Origin: Buddleja alternifolia
Lineage: Eukaryota; Streptophyta; Magnoliopsida; Lamiales; Scrophulariaceae
Assembly (NCBI GenBank): GCA_019426215.1
Contig: CM033393.1
Span: 48,114,645 to 48,178,644, forward strand
Direction: 5' to 3'
Length of the DNA: 64,000 bases
The position numbers and the translations under genes were made by a program. Positions 43,138 to 56,253 of the stretch are shown piece after piece. Numbering within the stretch: the stretch's first letter is position 1; every line of letters starts with the position of its first letter. Below the pieces are notes generated by a model. It made no database searches and was not told where the DNA came from. It was given only the letters and a program-made list of their open reading frames with translations.

Positions 43138-44000
43138 TCTATACTATATAAAAAGTACGAGGGGCTAGAGTAACTACTTTGACCTGTTAAATTTGACTAA
43201 AACCACTTTTACTCTAAATTTTTTTTTTTTAATTCTAAATTTTATCTCAATTCTTTTAACTTTTTCTTTCTCTTTCATTTTTCTCTCTCATTCCCTCTCA
43301 CTTCACATCACACATGTTCCTTTTTTTTCCCCTTTCATTTATCAACTTTTGTTAATTATTTGATTCTTATTCATAAAATTAAAATATTAAATTATTTCAT
43401 TGTATACTACTTGATTTTTATTAAAGAATAACTTTTTTTTTTTTTATGTTTATCGAGTGTACTATGCTGACTAGTATATATAAATTAGCAAAAAACCTTT
43501 TTAAGAAAAAATCAAATTTGAGTGGGATCCATTCCCGCCGAAAGCCTTTTTCAATCTTCTGGTATGCAATTTCGCTCAATCGCCGTGCCAAAACCTCAGC
43601 TATGATGATAACTCGCCTAATTTTTATGCCGCAATGATTTGCAGAGCTTCGTTAATGGCGCCGATTATTTTCAATTGCAATGATTCGTCCGAGGAAAACA
43701 CAGAATCACCAAACTGATGAAAGTTTACGCCAGCGCTCAATAAGAATTACGTCTCGCTGCGAGAGTAATTGGTAAACAACCTAATCACTTAATACACAAC
43801 TCTGCAGATTTAATTTTATCGATTAATTTCATTGTCGATTCACCTTATTTTCGCGGTTTAATCATCTGTTAAATTATCTTTTATTCGAATTTATGTTTTA
43901 ATAAGAACAAAAGAGGATCATCCTTGATTGGTAAAGTATCATCGGGGCAAAAAATAATTGCTGTTTCTTGAATTGTATATACATAGCAGATTATTACAGT
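43138..44000 (+). mobile_element. Possible Helitron-like 5' terminus
   Basis: TCTATACTATATAAAAAGTA after an A, followed by CGAGGGGCTAGAG, resembles the 5' ends of plant Helitrons. No 3' hairpin with a CTRR end could be found before the CYP85A gene, so the right border is arbitrary. No Rep/helicase coding is seen. Confidence 0.3.
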
Positions 44001-44135
44001 ACACCCTGGAAAAATGTGTTAAATACTCTAATGTAATGCATGTGTTAGCTGAAAAATTATGCACATCCAAAGAAGGTTACTCTGATCAGGTGTGTTAATT
44101 TGTTTTTTTTGCTCTGTACATTGTAATTTGGGTGG

Positions 44136-46869
44136 TTAGTGAGCTGAAACCCTAATTCGGAGTCCATTTGGGGCTTCAACCCTCGGAAATTTCATTAGCT
44201 TGTCTCCACCTACTTCTTCCCATTTGTATTTCGTCACGAAATAATGAAGGAATGTCGAAATTTCAGCCAGTCCGAGTTCCTTTCCGGGACATTGCCTAGT
44301 GCCTCCTCCGAAAATCAAGAAATGGTGTTGATTTTCTTGGCCTTTTTCCTGCATTTTTTAAACGTTATAGAGGTTAGCACGCTTATTGATTGGGAACGAG
44401 TTATGGAGAATATCGATTTAGGAGTTGTCTTACGGACCAGCCATCTCCATGGATTGAAGGTTAATGGATCAGGATAAAGGCGTGGATCGTAATTGACCTC
44501 CCTTGTGTATACATATATCCTCCATCCTTTAGGAATGACATATCCTGCAAGTGGCATAAGCAAGAGATAAGCAACTAGAGGCCTTAAGGTTTTTTTTCTC
44601 TCATCAAGATTTCGTACATGTAGTGCCTAATTAGTTGGCTTAAGGACAATATGGAGAATTAGATTGCACTTATTGCTTTTAAAACTTGCTAACACAGGAA
44701 TAATAATACTAAGCTTCTGATTGAAAGGCTGGGTAGTGATAGAATTGAGCTTCCTCCTCTCTTATCCAAACCCACAGACAAAATAATTCTTCTAGACAAG
44801 AGATGGGTCATCAATGGAATGTCTTGGGTTGTAATGGTAGGTTTTCCATGTGGATTTTGATAGGGTAGGGTCCATATACAAAGATGTTCTCTTCTTCTAT
44901 CATTGCTCATATATGCTAATGTTGCTTTTATGCAAATCTTAAGTAATTTTTAATGTGGGAAGTATAATAATTTGCATAGAATTTGAGGACTATTAATAAA
45001 GTATTTAAGAAAGCAAAAAGGATTATATAAACAACGAAAAGAGATTTTAGCACACCATTTATTTCCATATCACTAGTTGTTTTCCTCAAAACTCCATTCA
45101 CTATTGTAGCTAATCTTGATGTCTCATATATGACCTGCCATAAGATTAATAACCCAAGTCAATTACCTTAAAAAATTTACCACCGTAAATATGAAGAGAA
45201 AAATTAGCAATACTTACCGCACGTGTGAAGCGCATTGATTTGAAGTCATTATAATCTATAGGATCCTCTGCCTTTTTCCTTTCTCTTATTGCCATATGTT
45301 CTTTCTGTAATATTTGAAATTAAGTTAGAATACTTGTTATCTAGAATTGAAACATGGGGAAAATTTATACTAGTCCAATAATCCTTGCGTGTATATCTCT
45401 CACTCACGCAATAAGAAAGTATATCATGTGTGGTCCTCATACACAATTGTGCGAAAGAAACAAACACTATTGCACTATCAAACCATTGGACTCGATCTGA
45501 TATAGTATTACCCTAAACATGAGTTTACTTCATAGCTGAAATTTCCATACCCTCAATTCTTCAAGTACTATAGGATGATCATGAAGATACTTGACAGCCA
45601 TCATAGAAGTAGTTGATACAGTTTCATATCCAGAGTACAAGATTGTGATGATCAAGTCAATCATCTCCTCATCACTTAGCTTATATTTATTATCTTTGCC
45701 AACTAGTAAACCAAGCATGTCTTGTAGATTTTCTCCAGAAGCTCTTCTCTCTTCCACTAGTTTTCTCAACAAGCTTGTGATGTTTTGTCTAGCCTGTGAT
45801 GAATTTGAGTTGTTAGTACACCCCGAAATAGTTCGACTTTGTTGAAACATTATATAAAGAAATTAGATGAAATTTACCTGAAATCCACGATGATAGTTTG
45901 TATTGGGAAGGTTGATAGGGAGTGAAAGAGTCCCTAAAACCAGTTTAAAGAATTCAGGCATGAATGTTTGAGATATTGAGCCAGCTTCATTGCTTGCTAT
46001 TTGTCTCAATGATGATAGAAATGCCATCTGAACATTAAAAAAAATACATATCAGAACAGAGGATAATAAATTTTCATACTTAAAATGATTTATTAATTAG
46101 ATCTAGATTTTAACAACAAACCTCTTTTGTTTTCTCTTGAATGTCTATGATTTTGTTATCCCAATTGCTTAGATGGGATCTCATGAAATCGTCGATTTTC
46201 GGCAAGAGTTGATCTTTGATCATGGTTGGGCTGATAAGAGCAAGCAATGCCCCTCTCATGTACTTGTGAGCAGAGCCATGAACAGCTGCAATGTTGCAGT
46301 TCCCTAATATGTCCAACATGGATTGAGGATAGCCAGGGACAAGCCCTTTTGCTTCATTCGCTAGTATATATCTGTTTACCTCTGGATCCATTGAAACAAT
46401 TGTAGGACATCCCAGTATATGGGATTTGAAAAAACTCCCAAATCTGTTTTAGCAACAAAAAAATGAAGGAAATATTAGTTAAAGATTCATTTTTTAGTGG
46501 TTTTTCATGCACATTAACATGCAAGAACCTATAAATTTATTGGTTTTGATGCTTACATGTTTCTTATGCATTTATAGTATGATTTACATTTATATAGGTT
46601 GGGATGTATATTGGAAATCATAGATAAATATGAGAATCTTCAAATTTTTTTAAATAAGAATGATAGTTAGTTAGACACCTTGATCTCTGGTTTGTCATGA
46701 AGGCTGGACCTTGTTTTAGAAACTCAGTAGTCTCTCCAAAAACTGGCCAGCCCATGGTACCAGGGGGTAATCCTTTCTTCCTGTACCTCACCTCATTCCA
46801 TCTCAACAAAGCAATACAAAAGATGCAGATTCCCCAAAATACCCCTAGAATAACAATTAAGGCAGCCAT
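44136..46869 (-). CDS. CYP85A1: CYP85A brassinosteroid C-6 oxidase (cytochrome P450)
   Basis: Eight minus-strand exons in frame: 46869-46679, 46443-46122, 46027-45878, 45793-45551, 45304-45218, 45134-45056, 44544-44438 and 44348-44136; 463 residues, the normal CYP85A length. Seen: an N-terminal membrane anchor (LIVILGVFWGICIFCIALL), PPGTMGWPVFGETTEFLKQG, the I-helix ILYSGYETVS (275-279), ExxR as ETSR (335-338), and the heme loop FGGGTRQCPG with Cys413 as iron ligand. The whole length follows CYP85A (tomato DWARF, Arabidopsis BR6OX), which oxidises 6-deoxocastasterone to castasterone at the ER in brassinosteroid synthesis. Whether it also makes brassinolide cannot be read from sequence. Intron 7 has an unusual donor (GTCCGT). 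The 5' UTR holds a (GA)n run. Confidence 0.96.
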
Positions 46870-46889
46870 TGATTCTCACTAGAAGCTTC

Positions 46890-46890
<1 letters not shown>

Positions 46891-46923
<33 letters not shown>

Positions 46924-46980
46924 GTGAAAGGTATGGGATTTACTCTGCCTGGTCATGAGTTCGTGCGGGTGTTTATATAG
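46891..46980 (-). promoter_or_regulatory. CYP85A TATA box and (GA)n 5' UTR
   Basis: On the minus strand CTATATAAAC (46971-46980) is a TATA box about 105 bp before the ATG. The transcript leader then carries an uninterrupted (CT)n stretch (46891-46921 on the plus strand as GA). A second GA run lies upstream at 47014-47033. Confidence 0.7.
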
Positions 46981-47040
46981 ACCTGATGAAATCGATATGA
47001 AATATGGGTGTGGAGAGAGAGAGAGAGAGAGAGAGGCCTA

Positions 47041-47538
47041 ATAGGCCAAAAATCATGCACACTAAAGGGTAGGGCCTAAATTAAATTACAAAATCTCTTT
47101 TACTCTAGTAATTATAGGCACAAACAGCTTGATGCATAGCTTTTCAATACCTTAACAGCCTTTATCTTTACTAGTTCACCAAGAACACTGTAGCTGCAAA
47201 TATATATATATATATAGGTGGGTTTTTAAATTGGAGGTGGTGTAGTTGAAGTTATTTACTTTACAGGTATGGCTCTCTGGGGATTTATTATACCATTGTT
47301 AGTAGCTGTCATTCTTAATTATTTGTTTATTTATTTATTAATCTTTTGTTAAAAAGTGGTGGAAAGAAAACTTGCCTTTGACTGATGTTAGAATTATAGG
47401 CAGTAGAAGAGCACATGGACGCCACCTCATTAGTAGCAAAGCACCCGGACTTAAGTAGTTCACATGTCTGTAAAATAGATCTGTACATGAAATTACAAAA
47501 AGTCACTTGAAGACATGTTCTTGGTTAGTAAAATTGTT

Positions 47539-47575
<37 letters not shown>

Positions 47576-49131
47576 ATTCTAATTAACTTCCAACCATGAA
47601 ATAACAAAAGTCACAAGATTGAATTGCCTCAACTATAAGTTAGAACTTTAGCAGTCATAGTCTGTATCCTATAATATAGATTGCAACTATGAATCTATAG
47701 GCTGTACGTAGTTCCCTGTAACTTCTCTCGTGAAATTTGACTTTTGGACTGTTTTTCCATATAAGTTTTTCCTATCTTGTTATCCAATAGTTTCCCATGT
47801 TACTAATCTTTCCTCAAATCTCAAAATTTTCATTATAACTTTTTGGAGCCTTGTGCACAGGAAAGACTATAAAGAAATAGAGAAAATTAAACAACCCTTT
47901 TTCTGCTACTTAATGGCAACCCACTAAACATGATTTATAATTGGATTCTTGTGGGAGAATAGGATAAAAACTAAAATTTTGTGCTAATCACATCAAATTA
48001 TATAAAATGACCCTAGATTTTTTGATTCTTCATTCACACATGCACATACTAGAGGACATTCTAATTCCACAGTTCTAGCCCATGTGAAGAGACTGATGAT
48101 ACTGGTACACTCAGACATTTCTTCACTGATTTTTATACTCCTGAATTTCCGGGAAATTCCTTGATAATTGGTACATCAGTCTGAATTTCTTTTCCTGCTT
48201 GGTAATGCTTCATTTGACTGCTTTGACTAGATCAAATGTGTTATTATAGATGCAATTTCCAATTTCCATCACTAAGGAGGATAGCGTCTCACTATGCTTC
48301 ATTCAACAAGCATCAAGTTAAACATACCTATTCGAAATCACGAAACTCGACACAGGATTGGCGAGCCCGTTAGACACGATAAGTGATAAACATGAATCCG
48401 AACAGGGATAAGAAAATAACAAAATGTGATAGATATGGATGTTTGATTGGTTGTTATACATTTAATAATTTGAGAGAAGAATATGAACCATGCAAAATGG
48501 TGATATACACCGTACATAAAAGCGTTACGAGCGTACATGATTGACTAGTCTCATCAGTAGGTATATAAGTTGATATTTATTTGTAATATATACTCCTAAG
48601 ACAGGATTTGTCTTGTAATTTTCACTTATCTCTTCTCCTCTCATTTTGTTTATTGACTTTGAGGTGATGCTGATACCTTGTCATAATGTGGCACAAAAGG
48701 TAGGTTGGATAATGACTTGAAGAGTAGTGTGGATCCTTGAGGAGATCCTTGGAAAGAGATTTGACACAACTGCCACTGTGCCCCTTTTACAATTCAAAGA
48801 AATTGGTAATCATCCTTTCCCTCTTTCTTTTCTTATTTAAAATCTTAATTTAAATTGCATTTTGTGAGAAAAAAAAATATATATATATATGATGGGATAA
48901 AATTTTATTTAGTATAGATTAATAAATAGTTGCATGATGTGCTAACTAACAAACGGGATCCTTCGTTGTAAATTTTTATTACGAGCGACACATGTTTGAG
49001 TGATAAAATTTTATAATTAATGAATACATGTCACTCATCTGTATATTGCAACGGGGGATCCAATTGAAATTTGCATAAGAGGATCCTGTTTGCCTAACTA
49101 ATGCTCCATGTGGAGGTTTATTAGTAAAGCA
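47041..49131. other. AT-rich spacer
   Basis: No gene is supported. A (TG)n(AG)n microsatellite lies at 47528-47573 and a short (AT)n at about 48877-48889. Confidence 0.5.
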
Positions 49132-49140
49132 TTTTATTTT

Positions 49141-49536
49141 GTGATAATAGCAGACATCTCCCTCAGTTATGGGGTGATGTACACTTTGCCCCCTAATTTA
49201 TTGAAATGTGCACTTGCCCTCTCATTTATCATAAAATGTGCACTTCACCCCCTCGAGCAGTTGGGGCAGATTCGTGCACCACACTTATCATAAAAATTGG
49301 ACTTTTGCCCCCCTGACTTATGTGTCTTTGTAACACTTTGCCCCCTGACTTATGTGTTTTTGTAGCATTTTGCCCCCTCACTTATGTGTTTTGTAGCACT
49401 TTGCACCTGCCCGAGCTGTCCGAGGGGGTGAAGTGCACATTTTATGATAAATGAGGGGGCAAAGTGCACATTTCAATAAATTAAGGGACAAAGTGCACAT
49501 CACCTCATAATTGAAAGGAGTGTATGCCATCATCCC
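49141..49536. mobile_element. Mutator-like MITE with internal repeats, 396 bp
   Basis: A perfect 9-bp duplication TTTTATTTT flanks it (49132-49140 and 49537-49545). Left and right arms are complementary for about 130 bp (CACTTTGCCCCCTAATTTAT against ATAAATTAAGGGACAAAGTG). The centre has three imperfect direct copies of a unit of about 40 bp containing TTTGCCCCCTGACTTATGTG. Confidence 0.85.
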
Positions 49537-49545
49537 TTTTATTTT

Positions 49546-50738
49546 CAATCAAAAAAGATAAATCCCTCTAACGTGTCATGGGATATTTTATTACAAATAT
49601 ATAAAATAATTAAGGTTTAAGATTTGTGCTTTGTACGTCTTGTCATTGGCTGATTATTTTGTTGTTAGCAATCAGTGATAAACTAGTAATGATTAGGTAT
49701 CTTTGGAATGTATTTGGTTCTAGTTTCATCTGTTTCATCATTGATTTTCAAGCCCTTTTTTTCAATAATTAGAAATTTGTAAATTTAAAGAATCAAACAA
49801 TAATACAAGCAGGATGTTTGAAATTTGACAGAAGAGAATCAATACTACCTGCATGAAACACATTATTGTACGAAAGATAATTATTCACGACATTCACATT
49901 TACTTATTATGAAGGAATAGGAAGAAGAATATTGCCGACATATGATTAAGAATTGGAAAATTTTAAGGTGGATCGGAAGTGTTGTTTTCGGTTCATTTTA
50001 CACCACACATTCAAAATGAGTGGGGTGATTTTCATACCACTTACCCTGTGTAAATTACTCCACTCCAAGTATTTGTATAGTGAAAAATGGATTGGGAACA
50101 ACACTCTCGGTCCACTATAAAATTATCCATTAAATTTAGGAGAAAAACCAATAATTATTTCTTAATTTTTTTTCGTAATAAATAGTGGGGCAGAAGGAAA
50201 AGATGGGGATGTATGAATGGTAGTAGTACACAGGTGTATCAAAAAGAAGTGCACGGAGATTACAGAAAGGGTGCATACAATAGGCTGCAAAAGGTTTGCA
50301 ACCTATATATATATATATATATATATGTAATGAAAATATAATGTAGAGAGAGAAGGAGAATTTTAGAGAGAGAGAGAGAGGAATGTCTACCCACACGCAC
50401 ACATGCAGACCTTAACTGGAGACCTTTTTTGCTTCATTAAATGTGTAATATACAATCAAAACTCCAGAGGTGCACGAGGGCCTCCATTTTGTTCTTTTCT
50501 GCTAAAGTTGGTACCCATCCCCTCCTCTCCCTACCATTATTTTCCTTTGAATTATTGCAAACATTTCTCCTTCTCTAATACTAGCACTATTAAACTATCA
50601 AAAAAAATTAATTTAATAATACTAGCACTATACATACAAATAATAATGTCTTCCAAATAACGATAAAAATTCCCACTCTAGATATATCTCAAGGAATGCC
50701 AACTCAACAACATGGATACTCTCCTATTTATATTTATA
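49546..50738. other. AT-rich spacer
   Basis: No gene is recognised. It has an (AT)n run at about 50308-50326 and (AG)n runs near 50345-50381. Small open frames at 50136-50660 are low-complexity and unsupported. Confidence 0.45.
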
Positions 50739-51180
50739 GAGTGTTTGATTGAGTTTAGAAGCTCTTTACAATAATTTATAAAGTGTTTGAGAGTTTATAA
50801 GCTCTAGCAGAGTGTTTAGGGAATTTCTTTTAGTAAAATAGTTTATAAATTCTCAAAATAAATTGTTAGGAGTTTATAAGCTCCTGAAAAATAGCTAAGG
50901 GAACCCAACTTATTTTTAAGAGCTTATAAGATAGAGAGATTATAAACTCCCAAAATATTTTATAAGCTTTTTGAAGAGTGTTTGGTAAACTTCTTAGTAA
51001 AATAATTTATAACCTCTCAAAATAAGTTATTAGGAGCTTATAAGCTCTTAAAAAATAAGTAAGGAAATCCCAACTTATTTTTTTAGAGCTTATAAGACAA
51101 AAAAATTATAACCATAAAAAATATTTTATAAACACTAAGAGCTTATAAGCTCTTTAAAATAATCTTAGCTAAACACCCTC
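50739..51180. mobile_element. MITE-like element with AGAGCTTATAAGCTCT palindromes
   Basis: The left end GAGTGTTTGATTGAGTTT and the inverted right end GAGGGTGTTTAGCTAAGATT are related. A second internal start (GAGTGTTTGGTAAACTT near 50978) suggests a tandem or nested copy. Many GAGCTTATAAGCTC palindromes lie inside. The target duplication is not clear. Confidence 0.6.
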
Positions 51181-51683
51181 TTATGCCCTTATACCATATA
51201 TTTTGAAATTTAATCGTGTCTCTTTCTCTTAAACATGATATGCTAGGATTTTGTTATTGCCTTCTTTTGACATTTTACTAGCGTAAATTGATTAGGTACG
51301 TACTATCTTATCCTATAGTGCAATAATACAAAATTTGTGATGGAACTTATTGATTACGAGATTTTGTTTTCAGCTTGATAGGTCAAGTGATTAAAATTCT
51401 ATTTGTTATCTTGTTTGTTGAATTCTCCAAGTTGAAGCATCCTTGCCTAATTGGTTATCGCGTCAATTTTGTGATATATGTCCGAATTTGAGATGATTGG
51501 GGATGATACATGAGCACTTGGCGATGGTGCATTTCCGTTCTCAAATTTATTACTTGGAATGTGATATATCGAAAAGTATAGCATGGGTTATTAGTGTGGT
51601 CGGTTTGTTTTTTGTATATGAAAGAGAGATATTTACATGCATGAGAGATTGTATCACCAAGCATGCACTATACATATAATTCG

Positions 51684-52083
51684 GGGTGTTCATCGATCGG
51701 TTTTCAGACCGAATTGAACCGAAATTTCGAATCAAAAATTGAACCAACCTTTCTGTTCGGTTAAAAATCTAACTTTTCGGTTCTGTTTGGTTTTTCGATC
51801 GAACCGAAATTCTAGAAAAAAAATTAGATATAAATAAATAATTAGAATTTAATTATGACTAATTTTAATTCTTTCTCTTTATTTTTCTATAAGTTCTCAC
51901 TAGGTAACACATTTTTTATAGTTTTTGAAGTATCTTTTACTATATGAAAAAATAAAAAAAAAGTTCGTTTTTGGTTAACCGAACCGAAAACCGAATTTTT
52001 GCCAAAAAAAATAATGAAAACTGAACCGAATTTTTTGGTTCAGGCCGAAATTTCGATTTTTGGTCGGTTTGTGAACACCCCTA
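51684..52083. mobile_element. MITE-like element with GGGGTGTTCA inverted ends
   Basis: The left end GGGGTGTTCATCGATCGG and the inverted right end GGGGTGTTCACAAACCGACC are terminal inverted repeats. Both subterminal zones carry many copies of AACCGAA/TTCGGTT around an AT-rich core. No perfect target duplication was found. Confidence 0.65.
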
Positions 52084-52084
52084 C

Positions 52085-55000
52085 AACATATGAAACGCAT
52101 ATATATTTTTTTAAACTAAAAACATCATTTTATATTAACCATTGAACGAAAAGTTAAGAAATAAGAGAAACAACAAATAACGGGGATCAACAAAACTCTC
52201 AAGTTTAACAATAGCCGGCTAATAAGGGAGTGGGCAACACGATTACTCGATCTCCGGACTTGAAAAATGGAAAAATATAACAAAATGAAAGACGCGACTT
52301 AATATCTGACACCATTGAACTATATTTTGTTTTCTTTTTGATAATTTATTGACCTATAGCTTTATTTGTTTTTTTTCACGTCTATATGTTCTCATATGAT
52401 CTATTATAATCAAACGATTGAGCTTTTATGACTTGATATTTGTTTGATCATTTCTTACTTTATTCAGTCAGAATTTAAATTTAGTGAACCTTTTTAAAAT
52501 TGGTTTGATACGTGTAATGAATAATGCTCAACTCGTTTTTGACAATTTTTAGTCGAATCTTGAGAGAAATTTAACTCATTTTTCAATTTATTTCTAACTC
52601 TTAATCTAAAATCATTTACTGTGGGTGACAGGGTGAACTTTTACCTAGATACTCTTATATGCAGTATTATTTCTAAACATGCATGTGTATAATGTATTTA
52701 CATATGTAAGGGCCTTGTATGCGTATGCAGTACTATTTATATATGCAGTACTATTTCTAAACATGCATGTATTTACATACAAAATATACGTATACATATT
52801 GTACAATAAGGAAAATGGGGTTAAAAATTTGTGAATTTACATAAGGATAAATAGTACTGTTTTATATTACCATGAAAGATTGAGTAGCGATCAAGACTTA
52901 TTAGTCTAATGGTATCAATCTCCCATTTTATGTGAAGTTTTGAATTAGAATTCAGACTGTCACAAGTTATGGATCTCCTCTCCTTTACAAAGTTAAATAA
53001 AATTTTATGACTGATGATTATAATTATCTATTTGAATTTATCGGGATAGATATGTTGAGTATCCCATCTTAGTCATTTAAAAAAGAAAGATTGAGTAGGG
53101 ATAACGTACGTGTGCTATTGAGAGGGACAGGGGTAAAAACATGGGCCTCTGATGATTGAGTGCACGTGTGGTAGATGCCTCCACGTGCACTCGTTTTATT
53201 CACTGAAAATTGATTGGTTTTTGTCTCTTTCACATTGAAAATTATTATATTCTTATTTTGGGGCTCCGAAATTAATTTCCGTCCATATTCATGCAATTAT
53301 ATGTAGATGAGATGGTCAGACCTAATTTGGACTTTGGTTGGTGTCATTAAATTTTGAGTTTTACAATAGTGATTCGGCAGAAAAAATTTCGGTCATTTTA
53401 TTTCATATGGCTAGAAGTTATATTGGAGAGAACTAGCTACAATATAATAGCTAACGATAAAAAAACAATAAAATAGAGATCGAACAAAAAAAAAATCATT
53501 TGAGATTAATAAACGTAAAAAGTCAACTAAAAACAATAATAGCATGCGATTGCGTCATCGGTAATTCAAATTGAAAGTATAGATGTAGCTCGATCCGGTT
53601 AAAAATGGAAACCACCTCTTTCAATTGGGAAAGTAGTGGCAGGAGAATATGAGGGAGATAAAGAGGGGAAGAACCAAACAACCTCTCTCCCAGAAAGATA
53701 TGACTCTCTAATTTAGAGTTTTATTTAAAATTAAAAGAAATAGGAATAATAGGAAGAGTTGAGAATAGTAGTTTGCTATAGTTTATCTCAAATCTCATGT
53801 TTTCATTCAACTATTTCAATTCTAAAACTCCAATTTTAAATATCACTAGATGCAAGATTAGAATTTAGACATAGGAATTTCTTTTTGATAAACAATACTG
53901 GTTTAAATCTGACATCATCAAAATCAAGAGTGTTGTAAGTGACCTAGTTAGTTAAATGCGCGACAGGAAAAAATTATTATTTCATACGTATGACTGTACG
54001 AGTGTATTATGAGAAATTTTGTTGAAAGTTAAGGCGAAAAATTGTTTAAGAAATTGGAAATAGGAAATAAATGGATGCATAGACGTACGAATATAATATG
54101 AATACACATCAATTATTCGGGAGTAAAAGTACGACTTATTTTTACGTAAAGATATGTTGCTTATATTCGATTTTAATTAATAAAAAGTAATAAATACAAT
54201 ATTTTATATGGATTATTAATCGACAACAATCAATATTTTGATATATTAATAAAGTACGTAATTTTACTTATATAACACTCGATTAATATTTATAAAAATC
54301 ATTTATAGTTTTTAAGTTTTAAAAAAATATTATTTTTTGTCAAAATTAGAGTATTATTCGTCAAGTATAATATGAGATACGAAAAGTACTTGTTGATAAT
54401 ATTAGGTGTCTGGCGAGCAATTTTGTTGGCTTGGCAATTAGTTTGTAAACATTATGACAGTCTTGTTTTAAGTAATATACTAAACTCATTTGACATTTTT
54501 CTTTGTCTACTTTTGCTAGTATGGATAAAGATTTCATGGATTACATAAAGGATAGGGGAGCAGTTGTGTAGCCTTTTGGTTTTGTAGTTTGAGATTAGTC
54601 TTCTGACCTTTGATGTCATGGTTGAGATGTATACTGCCCACTATACTTTGATATGCACGTGCATTCCAGATGAATCATACATCTACATATTTATCAAAAA
54701 ATGTGTACTACGGAGATTCGTGTGAAAATGATGTGATATGATGTGTGTTGTGTTTGTTTATATTTTATAAAAATGGTTGAAATTTGTAAAGTATGTCAAA
54801 TCAATAATGAAAGGTTGATATATGTTGTGCTAAATGATTGAGTTTGTTATTTATATAATGATTATGTGAATAAAAAAATAATAAAATATAAATTAAACAC
54901 TGTGAAGTATGAAAAGAAAGAGAAATAATGATTTGATTAAATGGTTTTGATTGATGATTGTGTGAAATGATAAATACAGTGAGTGATAAGTAGTTATATA

Positions 55001-55384
55001 GGGGATTGAAAAAGTTAAGTTAAAAAAGGTAAATTTAGATGAAAATAGTTTGTTTTATGATTTTTTAGGATTTTGTGATCGATGATATTGAAAATGGATT
55101 TGAAAACATAAACAAACAGGGACTAAATGATCGATAAAAGCATCTGATCAGATCGGTGTCTTAAAAGAGGGAATGGTGATCCCTACTTAAAAGACCGGAT
55201 CATTAGATGCCCAACACATTCATAGCTTCTAAAGTTATTAGGGTTTCGACCGTCGCCAAACCCTAGACTTTAGACGAAAAAAAGATAAAATGATTCGACT
55301 TATATGAAGATTGCAACCTGGACAAGTTTTGCTTTTCATTGTTAACATCTAGGAAGTCATGAAGACGTTGTTAGAGATCGAACT
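52085..55384. other. AT-rich intergenic spacer
   Basis: No gene is supported over about 3.3 kb. Short ATGCAGTACTATTT repeats occur near 52660-52755. Everything else is unremarkable AT-rich DNA with stops in all frames. Confidence 0.5.
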
Positions 55385-56253
55385 ATGACCAATAGGTCTG
55401 TCAATCAAGCCGAGCGAGCTGAGTCTGGTTAAGCTGACGCTCGACTTGATATTATGTGAGCTTTTATCACCAAGACTTGAATTTGCACGGGCTTTTTATT
55501 TCAAAGCTTGGGCTCGGCTTGAAAATTAGTACGATCTTCGAGCCAAGCCCGAGCCAGCCCGAATTTGTTATCTTTTGAAAAACTTTAAGTAATAAAGTAA
55601 TCTAATATATAAATTGAAAAATAATAATCTTAAGGACATAAAATCAACATCATCCATGTTCTAATGACAAATCATAACTAAAATATACTTTGAAAGATCT
55701 CATTTCATTGAAATATATGTTCCACACATTATTTAAGATTGAAAAATAGTATAAATAAATATATGATAAATTTACTTACAAAAAAAATTGCTTTTGTCGT
55801 GAGTTGTGGGGAGAAATAAATTAAATACAATTCTTGAAAACAAAAAGTTAGCAGCCCTCCAATGTCATATTATGTGAATTGTCATATATTTGTATTGGAT
55901 ACCGTTTGGTAGGCTTAAATTGATAACTTTTTTGCTTTTTTAATTCTTGAGTATAGTATTTTATATTAGGAAGATTTAGAATTGAATGTTGATTGATTTT
56001 AATAATTTTATTGCTTAATTTTAAATTTTGATATTTTCTCTGCAATCTATAATATTATTTTGGTATATAATATATAAAACATATATATATATACATGTAT
56101 ATATTTTCTTTTATAAGCCCGAGCCCAATTCAAACCGTGCTCACACTCAGCTTGAATTCAAATTCAAGCCTTATCCTTGGGATCTAGCTCGGCTTGGGCC
56201 TGACTTGTATAAAGCTCAGCTTGAAAATAATCAAGTCGAGCTTCGGAGCTTAT

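Noticed and set aside
23984..46869. A biosynthetic gene cluster
   Set aside because: Ankyrin, GRAS, TRM1, UAM and CYP85A act in unrelated processes; only CYP85A is biosynthetic, and no partner enzyme is nearby.
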